Assembly (NCBI RefSeq): GCF_004104375.1
Contig: NZ_QOVM01000001.1
Span: 248,001-312,000, forward strand
Reading direction: 5' to 3'
Source: Leeuwenhoekiella aequorea
Lineage (GTDB): Bacteria > Bacteroidota > Bacteroidia > Flavobacteriales > Flavobacteriaceae
DNA length: 64,000 nt
Below the pieces are notes generated by a model. It searched no databases and was not told the origin of the DNA. It saw only the letters and a program-made list of their open reading frames with translations. Below, piece after piece: positions 19,567 through 28,300 of this stretch. Position numbers and translations under genes: made by a program. Position 1 is the first letter of the stretch, and every line of letters begins with the position of its first letter.

Positions 19567-20337
19567 TTATTTTAATTCAAAAGCATCCTGATCTGCCAGA
19601 AAATTAAGATGATTACGTGTTTTACTAAGATGTAACTTTGATAAAGTGGCGAAGATTGTTTTTTCTTCATCTTGAGCAAAAGCTAAAGTGGCTCCTAAGC
19701 TATCATAAATACCGCTATAGCCATTGTACTCGTAGTTATTACCATCAAATCCCACCCGATTTAAACCTATGCAATAGCACATATTTTCTATTGCTCGTGC
19801 TTTAAGTAAGGTGTCCCAGGCAAAAATGCGCTTCTTCGGCCAGTTTGCTACATAGAGGACTACATCATAATTAGAAGTGTTACGAGAAAATACAGGAAAC
19901 CTTAGATCATAACAGACTTGCGGGAGTATATTCCACCCTTTAAAGTTTACGATTACTTGTTTATCGCCGCGTTCATAGACATGATGTTCACCAGCCAGAG
20001 TAAAGCGATGTCTTTTATTGTAAGTATGAAACGTGCCGTTAGGTTCTACAAAGTAAAATCGATTAAAGAATAGAGCATTTTCAGCCACCATTAAACTCCC
20101 GGCTATGGCGCTGTTTGTTGTTGCAGCTTTTGATTGCATCCAGCTAAGCATCTTGCCCTCATCTGCAATATGCTGAGGTTTCATACTGAAACCGGTTGAG
20201 AACATTTCAGGAAGCACAATAAGATCAATATCTGATTCGAGGGCATTTATTTTGTCATCAAAATACAATCGGTTTGCCTCAGGATTTTCCCATTTAAGAT
20301 CGGCTTGAATTGCTGCTATATTAAGTTTTTGCGACAT
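19567..20337 (-). CDS. Nitrilase-superfamily amidase, YafV/omega-amidase-like
   Basis: This 256-residue carbon-nitrogen hydrolase has the Glu-Lys-Cys triad in LPEMFSTGF, YNKRHRF and LPQVCYDLRFPVF. The family hydrolyses short omega-amides such as 2-oxoglutaramate or 2-oxosuccinamate, clearing by-products of glutamine transaminases. FSTGF after the catalytic Glu and CYDLRFP around the Cys are typical of YafV/Nit2-type omega-amidases. It is monocistronic and convergent with the Ig-like lipoprotein gene, with only 13 bp between the stops. Confidence 0.9.
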   Translation of the reverse strand: MSQKLNIAAIQADLKWENPEANRLYFDDKINALESDIDLIVLPEMFSTGFSMKPQHIADEGKMLSWMQSKAATTNSAIAGSLMVAENALFFNRFYFVEPNGTFHTYNKRHRFTLAGEHHVYERGDKQVIVNFKGWNILPQVCYDLRFPVFSRNTSNYDVVLYVANWPKKRIFAWDTLLKARAIENMCYCIGLNRVGFDGNNYEYNGYSGIYDSLGATLAFAQDEEKTIFATLSKLHLSKTRNHLNFLADQDAFELK

Positions 20338-20447
20338 AATTAATGATTATAAATCCAACAGTAAATTTAATGATTAGAATATCTATTGGTAATATTAGTA
20401 AGTGAGATAATGCGTCATAAACTTAAAAATACGGAATTAGTATAACC

Positions 20448-20480
20448 AAAAAACCTCACTTAATTTAATAAGTGAGGTTT
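20448..20480 (-). terminator. Intrinsic terminator of the cold-shock gene
   Basis: The 12-bp perfect stem AAACCTCACTTA/TAAGTGAGGTTT (20451-20462 and 20469-20480) has a 6-nt loop. Additional A on the left gives a U-tract on the minus transcript. Confidence 0.88.
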
Positions 20481-20507
20481 GGAATCTTAAATATACTTAT
20501 ATATATC

Positions 20508-20705
20508 TTAGTCGTTTAGCACGCGTACTTGCGCTGCTACCTTACCTTTTCTTCCTTCTTCTTCGATGTACTCTACTTGGTCACCTTCTTCTAACACTTC
20601 ACCGTTTAAGCCGGTAGCGTGTACAAAGATGTCTTTTCCTGTCTCATCATCAGTAATGAATCCGTAACCTTTTGATTCATTAAAAAATTTAACTGTACCT
20701 TTCAT
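20508..20705 (-). CDS. Cold-shock domain protein
   Basis: This 65-residue CspA-type single OB-fold protein binds single-stranded RNA and DNA and acts as an RNA chaperone. RNP1 (KGYGFI) and RNP2 (DIFVH) are intact and the length is standard. A perfect TAnnTTTG element (TAGCTTTG on the minus strand, 20735-20742) lies about 30 bp before the start, implying a short leader of roughly 20-25 nt, unlike the long thermosensor leader of E. coli cspA. It has its own terminator, so it is transcribed alone. Confidence 0.96.
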   Translation of the reverse strand: MKGTVKFFNESKGYGFITDDETGKDIFVHATGLNGEVLEEGDQVEYIEEEGRKGKVAAQVRVLND

Positions 20706-20734
20706 TGTAAAATTGTAAAAAATTAATATTGGTA

Positions 20735-20742
20735 CAAAGCTA
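20735..20742 (-). promoter_or_regulatory. Candidate -7 element of cold-shock gene
   Basis: TAGCTTTG on the minus strand matches the Bacteroidota -7 consensus TAnnTTTG exactly. No TTG sits at the expected -33 distance, so support is partial. Confidence 0.45.
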
Positions 20743-20792
20743 AGAGATTATACAACACATAGGTTAACTTAATGTAAATAAATTTCTTAAAA

Positions 20793-21065
20793 TTATTGAT
20801 TTTCAGGTTTTTTACGAGATTCTTTGCTGTCATTAAACTCTCTCATTCTCCTTATGTTATCTTCATCTAGCATATAATCTTTTACTTTTCGATCTTTCCA
20901 TCGGTGATATAAAAATAAAGGCATAACTATAAATGAAACTGCAAGAATTGTAAGTCCTAAAAACCGATCCCCGGCAACGAGGTCTTCCGTAAAATAGCGC
21001 AAATAAAATCCGTAAGCTAATGTGAGACAACAAATACAAAAAAGGGTGATTATGAGATTACGCAT
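20793..21065 (-). CDS. Small membrane protein of unknown function
   Basis: This 90-residue protein has two hydrophobic segments (about residues 4-22 and 36-56) and a charged C-terminal tail rich in Arg, Lys, Glu and Asp. I do not recognise a family. A -7-like TAATTTTG (minus strand, 21089-21096) lies 24 bp before the start. It stands alone between the cold-shock gene and the next minus-strand gene. Confidence 0.65.
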   Translation of the reverse strand: MRNLIITLFCICCLTLAYGFYLRYFTEDLVAGDRFLGLTILAVSFIVMPLFLYHRWKDRKVKDYMLDEDNIRRMREFNDSKESRKKPENQ

Positions 21066-21088
21066 ATATTATTCTAAATTTTAGACTT

Positions 21089-21096
21089 CAAAATTA
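21089..21096 (-). promoter_or_regulatory. Candidate -7 element of the small membrane protein gene
   Basis: TAATTTTG on the minus strand is an exact TAnnTTTG match 24 bp upstream of the start. No -33 TTG is seen. Confidence 0.35.
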
Positions 21097-21146
21097 ATAC
21101 TTGAAATTTCATTATTCGATCATTTTTGATTTTAATAGGTTCTGTT

Positions 21147-21809
21147 TCAATCCTGATTTTTTTTACAGAAACAATACTCAATACTAACGCCTAGACCTAT
21201 AGTGCTGTTATTTTTTGAGGGTGGTCTTTTAGTTGTGTTTTCAAAAGAAAGCTTTTCAAACCCAAACCCTAAATCCAGTAGCGTATATGTCAAATAGACT
21301 GAAGTTAGAAAACGCTCGTTATTATCAAAATAAAATTCGACCCCTGTAGACAAGTCAAACCAAGAGTTATAGTTCTTAGAATTTATACGCTCCTGAAGTG
21401 CTAAGCGGGTGATATCATCTTCTGTTTTGTAATAAGAACTCTCAAATTTTACATCTCCAAAACTATACTCCGGCCAGATAAATAACCAGGCATCTTCGGG
21501 TTTTGTAAGACGTATTTTTGCTCCAACAGTAAACACATTGCCTTTATACTTGCTGCTTATAAGTTCTTGATTAGTTTCATTAAAAAAAGACACATCATTG
21601 GGATTACCAAATATTCTTTTAAAACCAATCTTTGGAGAAATCCAGTAGGTTGAAAATAAACTTACTCCAAATGCTCCATCTGCAAATATATTATCTTCAA
21701 AACCTGTATGTCTAAATGTATTAACCTTTGCAAAGACAGCTGGTTCTAGATTTTGAGAAAAGCTTATAGTAGCATTTAAAAAGAGATATAAAATAAATAG
21801 TTTTTGCAT
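21147..21809 (-). CDS. Predicted outer-membrane beta-barrel protein
   Basis: This 220-residue protein has a signal peptide (cut near ATISFSQ, residue 19). The remainder alternates hydrophobic and polar residues in strand-length blocks with many aromatics, as in small outer-membrane barrels. No known family is recognised. It starts 1 bp after the stop of the ClC channel gene on the same strand, so the two are almost certainly cotranscribed. Whether it works with chloride transport is unknown. Confidence 0.68.
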   Translation of the reverse strand: MQKLFILYLFLNATISFSQNLEPAVFAKVNTFRHTGFEDNIFADGAFGVSLFSTYWISPKIGFKRIFGNPNDVSFFNETNQELISSKYKGNVFTVGAKIRLTKPEDAWLFIWPEYSFGDVKFESSYYKTEDDITRLALQERINSKNYNSWFDLSTGVEFYFDNNERFLTSVYLTYTLLDLGFGFEKLSFENTTKRPPSKNNSTIGLGVSIEYCFCKKNQD

Positions 21810-21810
21810 A

Positions 21811-23601
21811 TTATTTACGAGAAAAACTCACCAGCATACGACGATATGCAGTTAGAAGTTTAGATTTTGAGATGAAACCGTGGTATTTTCCGTCCTTAAT
21901 AACAGGTAAATTCCACGCGCCACTTTCCTGAAATTTACGCATTACCACTTTTGCAGGATCAGATTCTAGGTAAATATATTCTGGAGCAGCGTGCATTAAA
22001 CTTCCTATTCTGGTGGTGTCATACAATGTGGCGTCAAACATAATTTCTCGTATGTCGTCAAGAGTTATTACGCCTACTAATTCATCATCTTCATTAACAA
22101 CAGGAAAGAGGTTACGCGCAGATTTAGCAACAGCGTTTTTAACCATTTCTCCTAAGGTCATTTCGGGTCTCACCCGTATAAAATTTGATTCTATAACGTC
22201 ATTTACATTAAGCAGTGTAAGTACAGCTTGATCTTTATCGTGTGTGATGAGTTCGCCTTTAAGCCCCAGCTCCATACCATAAACCGAATGCGGTAAGAAG
22301 TATTTATTAATACCGTATGCGATTGCGGCTGTAACCATCAAAGGAATAAAAAGCCCGTAACCGCCGGTGATTTCGGCAATCAAGAAGATAGCAGTTAAGG
22401 GCGCGTGTAAAACGCCTGCCATTAAGCCTGTCATACCCACAAGCGTAAAGTTTGTTTCAGAAATATACACCCCATTGAGGCCGAGATTGTTTATGATCTT
22501 TGCTAGGCAATTACCCATAACACTACCCATAAACAAAACCGGAGCAAAAATACCACCTATACCGCCGCCGGCGAATGTAATGGCAGATGCGATTACTTTA
22601 AAAAACACGAGTCCTGCAAGAAGAGCAATTACTACCCAAACATTATCGAGATAATCATTAAAAAAAGTTTCTCCGAGGGCATTTACAGCTTTACCATCTA
22701 ATAATTCATTAATCATATCAAAACCTTCACCATACAGAGGAGGAATTAAAAAGAGTAAAATACCGAGAGAGCCTCCGGCAACCAATAGTCTCACTAATGC
22801 AGAATCCCATCTTTTATACAGCTTACTTGTTTTAAAATAAGCTTTACTAAAGTAAACAGATACCAATCCTGCTACTACCCCTAGAATCATATAGTACGGG
22901 AAATCTCCTATAGTAAATGCATCTTTAAGTTCAAAAGGCAAAATAGTATCTGAACCAAAGAAAAAATAGGAGGTAAGTATAGCAGAAAGTGATGCCAGTA
23001 AAAGTGGCATTAAGGATAATAGGGTGAGGTCTAGGCTAAATACTTCTACAGCAAAAATAATTGCTGCTATAGGCGCTTTAAAAATACACGACATAGCTCC
23101 TGCAGCCGCACAGCCCAAAAGTAACGTTCGGTTAGCCTGATCCATATGGAAAATTCGGGATAAATACGAGCTTATTGCCGCCCCGGTAACTACCGTAGGA
23201 CTTTCTAAACCTACCGAACCTCCAAAACCAACTGTAATAGGAGCAGTAAGCAGTGAACCGAATATCTGGTAATTTTTAAGCAAACCCTTACGCTTAGATA
23301 TAGCTCTTAAGGTCATAGGAACCCCGTGGCTCAACGGATTTCTAATCACATATTTTACGATAAGCACGGTTATAGCAAGACCTATAATAGGAAATAAAAA
23401 GTAGAAACCATACCTGTAGTTTTCTACAAGTTTACCCTCTAATAGAAGTTGTATGATGTGTGTGATATTCTTTATTAAAACGGCGCCAAGACCAGCAAGT
23501 AATCCTGTAAGTACAGCCAAAAAATAAATGAATGTTGTTTTTGAAATATGCTTGTAACGCCACGCGTGAAAGCGGTGTAATAAAGGTTTTTTACCAGGCA
23601 T
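21811..23601 (-). CDS. ClC-family chloride channel with CBS domains
   Basis: This 596-residue inner-membrane protein of the ClC family has about residues 20-440 as the transport domain and two CBS domains to about residue 590. The ion pathway motifs are SHGVP (91-95), GLESP (131-135, with gating Glu133) and GGIFAP. Aligned with the E. coli exchanger, Glu133 matches E148, Glu186 matches E202, and Val187 falls where the exchanger has proton-path E203. Val at that site is usual in true chloride channels, so passive conduction is more likely than H+/Cl- exchange. The CBS pair suggests gating by adenine nucleotides. A TACTTTTG -7 element lies 23 bp upstream. Confidence 0.93.
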   Translation of the reverse strand: MPGKKPLLHRFHAWRYKHISKTTFIYFLAVLTGLLAGLGAVLIKNITHIIQLLLEGKLVENYRYGFYFLFPIIGLAITVLIVKYVIRNPLSHGVPMTLRAISKRKGLLKNYQIFGSLLTAPITVGFGGSVGLESPTVVTGAAISSYLSRIFHMDQANRTLLLGCAAAGAMSCIFKAPIAAIIFAVEVFSLDLTLLSLMPLLLASLSAILTSYFFFGSDTILPFELKDAFTIGDFPYYMILGVVAGLVSVYFSKAYFKTSKLYKRWDSALVRLLVAGGSLGILLFLIPPLYGEGFDMINELLDGKAVNALGETFFNDYLDNVWVVIALLAGLVFFKVIASAITFAGGGIGGIFAPVLFMGSVMGNCLAKIINNLGLNGVYISETNFTLVGMTGLMAGVLHAPLTAIFLIAEITGGYGLFIPLMVTAAIAYGINKYFLPHSVYGMELGLKGELITHDKDQAVLTLLNVNDVIESNFIRVRPEMTLGEMVKNAVAKSARNLFPVVNEDDELVGVITLDDIREIMFDATLYDTTRIGSLMHAAPEYIYLESDPAKVVMRKFQESGAWNLPVIKDGKYHGFISKSKLLTAYRRMLVSFSRK

Positions 23602-23623
23602 AGCATTTATAATTTTAGCGATT

Positions 23624-23631
23624 CAAAAGTA
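23624..23631 (-). promoter_or_regulatory. Candidate -7 element of the ClC operon
   Basis: TACTTTTG on the minus strand is an exact TAnnTTTG match, 23 bp upstream of the start. No clear -33 TTG is present. Confidence 0.4.
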
Positions 23632-23681
23632 AGAGGAACTAATGAAACTTTTATAAAAATCGCCGTTAATTATAAACAGGC

Positions 23682-23718
23682 AAAAAAAATCCCTGCCGAA
23701 TGGCAGGGATTTTTTTTT
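23682..23718 (-). terminator. Intrinsic terminator of the bacilliredoxin gene
   Basis: The 16-bp stem AAAAAAAATCCCTGCC/GGCAGGGATTTTTTTT has a GAAT loop and lies 17 bp after the minus-strand stop at 23735. It could work in either direction. Confidence 0.92.
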
Positions 23719-23734
23719 GAACATCAAAAGCTAA

Positions 23735-24145
23735 TTAACAATATTCGTTAAAAGCATCAATAAGATTTTCTGCAATAAGATTTGCTGGACGTCCTTCAAT
23801 ATGGTGACGCTCTAACATGTGTACTAATTCACCATCTTTAAAAACGGCCATAGATGGAGATGAAGGAGGAAAAGGTACCATAAAGCTTCGTGCAAGATCT
23901 GTAGCTTCACGATCTACACCTGCAAATACAGTATATAAATTGTCTGGAGTTTTAGCATTTTGAAGTGCCATACGGGCTCCCGGTCTAGCATTAGCTGCCG
24001 CGCAACCACATACCGAATTCACTACAACTAGTGTAGTTCCTTCTTTTTTCATAGCTGCCTGTACATCTTCTGTTGTATGTAATTCTGTGAAACCTACAGA
24101 AGTAAGGTCTTCACGCATAGGTTTTACTAATTCTGCTGGATACAT
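23735..24145 (-). CDS. Bacilliredoxin, BrxA/BrxB (YphP) family
   Basis: This 136-residue thioredoxin-fold protein carries the CGC motif at residues 46-48 (NSVCGCAAANARPG), diagnostic of the family. In Firmicutes these proteins remove bacillithiol from S-bacillithiolated proteins; some Bacteroidota make bacillithiol, so the same role is reasonable here. The cis-proline region PFPPSSPS and the C-terminal Cys (NEYC) are also visible. It is a single gene with a -7-like TATCTTTG at 24170-24177 and a strong terminator. Confidence 0.93.
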   Translation of the reverse strand: MYPAELVKPMREDLTSVGFTELHTTEDVQAAMKKEGTTLVVVNSVCGCAAANARPGARMALQNAKTPDNLYTVFAGVDREATDLARSFMVPFPPSSPSMAVFKDGELVHMLERHHIEGRPANLIAENLIDAFNEYC

Positions 24146-24169
24146 AAGTTCTTTTTTAATTTAAGGTTA

Positions 24170-24177
24170 CAAAGATA
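24170..24177 (-). promoter_or_regulatory. Candidate -7 element of the bacilliredoxin gene
   Basis: TATCTTTG on the minus strand exactly fits TAnnTTTG, 25 bp before the start. No -33 TTG at the usual distance. Confidence 0.4.
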
Positions 24178-24235
24178 CAAAATAATAGTCGGGCACTTTT
24201 TCTAAACCCTACATAGCACAACTTGTTTTTTTAAA

Positions 24236-24332
24236 CTTGTGGCGCATCCCTGCGGGTCAGGCTTTCAGCCGTCGCTGAATCATCTACTTCTGGCAGATGA
24301 AACGAGCTCCACAAGGCTTCAATCCTTTGCGC
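24236..24332. repeat. Structured GC-rich intergenic element, candidate dispersed repeat
   Basis: This roughly 97-bp stretch is visibly more GC-rich than its surroundings and has no open frame. It holds several inverted repeats: CTTGTGG (24236-24242) with CCACAAG (24309-24315); TTCAGC/GCTGAA around a CGTC loop (24264-24279); TCATCT/AGATGA around a 9-nt loop (24280-24300); and GCGCA (24242-24246) with TGCGC (24328-24332). The first three nest into a branched structure. From memory, comparable GC-rich palindromic repeats are scattered in Flavobacteriaceae genomes; only one copy is present here, so repeat status is inference. Confidence 0.5.
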
Positions 24333-24388
24333 ATGTCTAAAACAGTAACATTTTGTCATATTTACAGACTCACATCTTGCAAAGGCTT

Positions 24389-24396
24389 TATTTTTG
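24389..24396 (+). promoter_or_regulatory. Candidate -7 element of the DjlA-like gene
   Basis: TATTTTTG exactly fits TAnnTTTG and lies 55 bp before ATG 24451. No -33 TTG at the standard spacing. Confidence 0.4.
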
Positions 24397-24450
24397 CAGC
24401 GCAAATAAGTATTCCTTATTATGGAATACTCAAGTACTAAAGAAATTTTA

Positions 24451-25197
24451 ATGATTAAATATATAGGAGCTGTAATAGGCTTTGCATACAGGGGAATAAT
24501 AGGAGCAATAGCAGGTTATCTTATAGGTTCACTTTTAGATAGTCTATTTTTTAAAAATAATAAAACTACAACCAGTAGGAGCAGATCACCATTTAGCTCA
24601 TCAGAACAATCGGTAACTCCGGGTGATTTTGAACTCAATTTGCTTTCGCTTTGCTCAATAGTTATAAAAGCAGATGGGCAGGTAAGTCAGCGGGAGATGG
24701 ATTATGTGCGGCAGTATTTTGTACAGGCTTACGGCAAAGAGCGTGCTAATGCAACATTTAGAACATTTAATGAGGTAATTAAAAAACGGGAAATAAGCGC
24801 GCAACGTATATGTGCTTACTTAACACCGCGTACGCGCAGAGAAGTACGTCTGCAAATTGTACATTTTCTATTTGGTATAGCGCAGGCAGATGGTTCTGTA
24901 TCGGTATCAGAAGTAGATCAGATTTCGCTAATAGCAGGATATCTTCAATTGAGCAGAGGTGAGTTTGAAAGCATAAAAGCTATGTTTTTCAAAAATGCAG
25001 AAAGCGCTTATAAAATTCTTGAAATTGAAAAGTCTGCTACAGATGCAGAAGTGAAAAAAGCTTACCGGAATATGGCAAAAAAATACCATCCAGATAAATT
25101 GCAACATATGGATGAAGCTTATAGACAAGGAGCAGAGGAGAAGTTTACTAAAGTTCAGGAAGCATACGAGACAATTCAAAAAGAACGCGGTATATAA
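24451..25197 (+). CDS. DjlA-like membrane-anchored J-domain protein
   Basis: About 248 residues from ATG 24451; an in-frame ATG at 24421 would add ten residues. The later start matches DjlA proteins, whose membrane helix begins almost at once (MIKYIGAVIGFAYRG). The Gly-rich helix is followed by a TerB-like helical domain (about residues 60-170, with ADGQVSQREMDYV and ADGSVSVSEVD) and a C-terminal J domain carrying HPD. This is the DjlA order: membrane anchor, TerB, J. It should recruit DnaK to the inner membrane. It is transcribed alone. Confidence 0.87.
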   Translation: MIKYIGAVIGFAYRGIIGAIAGYLIGSLLDSLFFKNNKTTTSRSRSPFSSSEQSVTPGDFELNLLSLCSIVIKADGQVSQREMDYVRQYFVQAYGKERANATFRTFNEVIKKREISAQRICAYLTPRTRREVRLQIVHFLFGIAQADGSVSVSEVDQISLIAGYLQLSRGEFESIKAMFFKNAESAYKILEIEKSATDAEVKKAYRNMAKKYHPDKLQHMDEAYRQGAEEKFTKVQEAYETIQKERGI

Positions 25198-25350
25198 TAG
25201 TGCTTTTTTTTAGCTTTCTTATTAGCTATCAGTTGCCTAAACATTAACAGAATGTTATGTGTTAATATTCAAGCAATTATACTTTAAAAAATACGTTAAG
25301 GTCTAACTTTAAGACTCTAGTATTTTTTAGACTTTAAGAAGCTCCCTATA

Positions 25351-28300
25351 ATGTTTAGAATATTCTTTCTTTTTTTTGCACTTCTCTTTAGTACCGCAAA
25401 TGCGCAACAAGTAACTGTAAGCAATCCGCGACCGGCCGATGAACTCGTAGATTTGTTATTTGATGATTCGTGTGCTGCTATTTCAAATGTTTCTGTATCT
25501 TCAGTACAAGCAGCCGGTTCTTTTACAAATAACGGAGGTGCATTTCCTTTAGCTAACGGTGTTATATTACGTACTGGTGAAGCTAGACTTACCGGCGGTG
25601 GATATACCGGAAATCTTTCCGAATTAAATTCAGAATTAAATACAAATTCAGACTCTTATCTTCAAAATTTAAATGATGCTGTTGGAAACGGAGCTCAAAT
25701 TTTTGAAACCTCTTTTTTAGAATTTGATTTTATTCCGTTATCGAGTAATTTTAGTTTTGATTTTATTTTTGCATCTAATGAATATGGGAAGTGGCAATGT
25801 ACTTCGCAAGATATTGTAGCTTTTATATTAACCGATCTAGCTACTGGAAACTCTCAAAATCTTGCTGTAACTGCTGCCGGGGAGTCGGTTTCTGTACGTA
25901 ATATTAGAGATCAGCAATTTAACCCCACGTGCAATTCGGTAAATGCAGATTTGTTTGACTCATACGAAGTTTCAAACGCCCAGAGCACAATTAATATGCG
26001 TGGATACACACAAGTACTCAATGCTTCATCTACACTTACTCCAGGGGCCTCTTATAATGTGAGAATCGTTATTGGGGATTCTAATGATACAAATTATGAC
26101 TCTGCAATTTTTCTTTCTGGGGGGAGTTTTAATACAAGTGTAGATTTAGGTCCAGATTTAACGCTTTGCAATGGTGAACAAGCACGATTAGATACCGGTT
26201 TAGATGCCTCGATCTATACGCATCTCTGGTATTTTAACGGGAATTTAATTTCTGGACAAACTGGAAATAGTCTTCCTGTAAATCGTAGTGGTACTTATTC
26301 GGTAATCGTTAGAAATAATGGTTGCGAAATTACTGATGAAGTAGTTGTAAGTGACCTGTCTATATTATCGCTGGCAGATCTGGAATCTTGTGCAAATGGC
26401 TCGCAGCCTTCAATCTTTGACCTTACTCAAAATGATGCGGCGGTGCTGGGTGTAAATCCTTCACAATTTGAGGTGCTTTATTTTGCTTCTGTTTCAGATT
26501 TGAATGCAAATAGATCTATTCCTGCTTCAGAAGTTGTTACTTATTCCAGTACTGGCAATCAAACTATTTATATACGACTAAGAAATAGAAATACGGGTGT
26601 AGTCTGTGGAATAGCAGAGGATTTTCAGCTTAATACCTTACCGGAAATACAAATTACGCAACCTGCCCCTTTAAGTTTTTGTGCAGTTCCGGGTAATGAT
26701 ATAACATTTGATTTGACATCGGTAAACAGGCAAATTTTAGGAGGGCAAAATCCTGCACTTTTCTTAATTACCTATTTTGAATCGCAATCAGATGCATCTA
26801 CTGCAAGTAATGAGGTTTCAAGTCCATATACTATTGCTGCGGGAAGTAGCGGTCAAGCGCTTTGGGCTAGAGTGGCTTACATAGATTATCCAGATTGTTT
26901 TAAAGTGGTAAATTTTAATATTGAAATTAATGATTTACCATTGGTAGATCAATTAAGCGATGTAATTACGTGTGATGCGTATGAATTAGAACCTCTTTCT
27001 AATGGGAATTATTACACCGGTTCTAATGGTACTGGAATACGCTTGAATGCTGGAGATATAATTACTGAAGATATTGATCTTTTTATTTTTAACGGTCCAG
27101 ATGAAAATGGTTGTAGAAGTGAGTCTTCATTTACTATTACATTTATTGCAGAATTTGAATTAAACGAATTAGATGCTTGTGGCGAATTTATTATTCCTCC
27201 TACTCCGGCAGGAGCCTTTTATACACAACCCGATGGTCCAGATGGTACTGGAAGGCGACTTGGAACTGGTGATCGTTTGACCTCAAGTCAAACCATATAC
27301 TTCTATTTTAATGATAATGGAATCATTTGTCGCAATGATGCTTTTGATATTATAGTGCATCCGCTTCCTCCAGTCGATACCCCTGCAAATGTGGTGGCGT
27401 GCAACTCTTATACATTACCTCCTTTAACTAATGGAGCTTATTTTACAGAACCAGAAGGAGCAGGCACACCTCTTTCTCCTGGTGATGTTATAAATACTAC
27501 ACAAAGCGTTTACATATTTAACGATGATTCTCAATGTACTAATACGTACGAGTGGCGCATTTTTATAGTGACATTATTCTCTAATCAACAAGTGTGCGGG
27601 AGTTATGAAGTGCCTACGGTGGAAGCTGGGGAGTTTTACACGCAACCTTTGGGAGGTGGAGCACGTATTCCACAAGGAACAATACTCACTACTTCGCAGC
27701 GAATTTATTATTATGTAAGTACAACAGACGGACTCAACTGCACAAATAATTCGTTTTTTGATATAGACATCATTACTATTCCTCAGGTAGATTCTTTGCC
27801 CAATCAGTTACTATGTGAAGGAGATTCCTATATTTTGCCCGCACTAATAAATGGGGAATATTTTGAACAACCTGGTAGAGGGGGTCGTCAATATAATGCT
27901 GGAGATGCAATAACTACTACACAAACCATTTACATAAATAATCAAGTTCTCATCTGTCAAAGTGAAACTGAATTTACGGTTGAGGTAAGGCCATCGCTGC
28001 CGGTAGATAATCTAACTTTTGTATTTTCTTGTGAAGCCTACAGTCTTCCGGAGTTAAATAATGGACGTTATTTTACGCAAACACAAGGGCAAGGAACCGA
28101 GTTGTTTGCAGGGGATCAAATAACAACCACGCAAACCATTTTTGTATATAATGCTTATGCTGATTTTCCATCGTGTTATTCAGAAAATAGATTTACAATT
28201 AATATTCTTGGTGTTGAGGTACCGTCTTTTGATGATGTTGCAGCTTGTGATTCTTATATTTTACCTCCGTTATCTGCTGGGAATTATTATACTCAAACCG

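Noticed and set aside
24236-24315. tRNA-like fold of the GC-rich element
   Set aside because: There is a 7-bp closing stem and internal hairpins, but the loops are 4 and 9 nt, no 7-nt anticodon loop or TTC T-loop is present, so it is not a tRNA.
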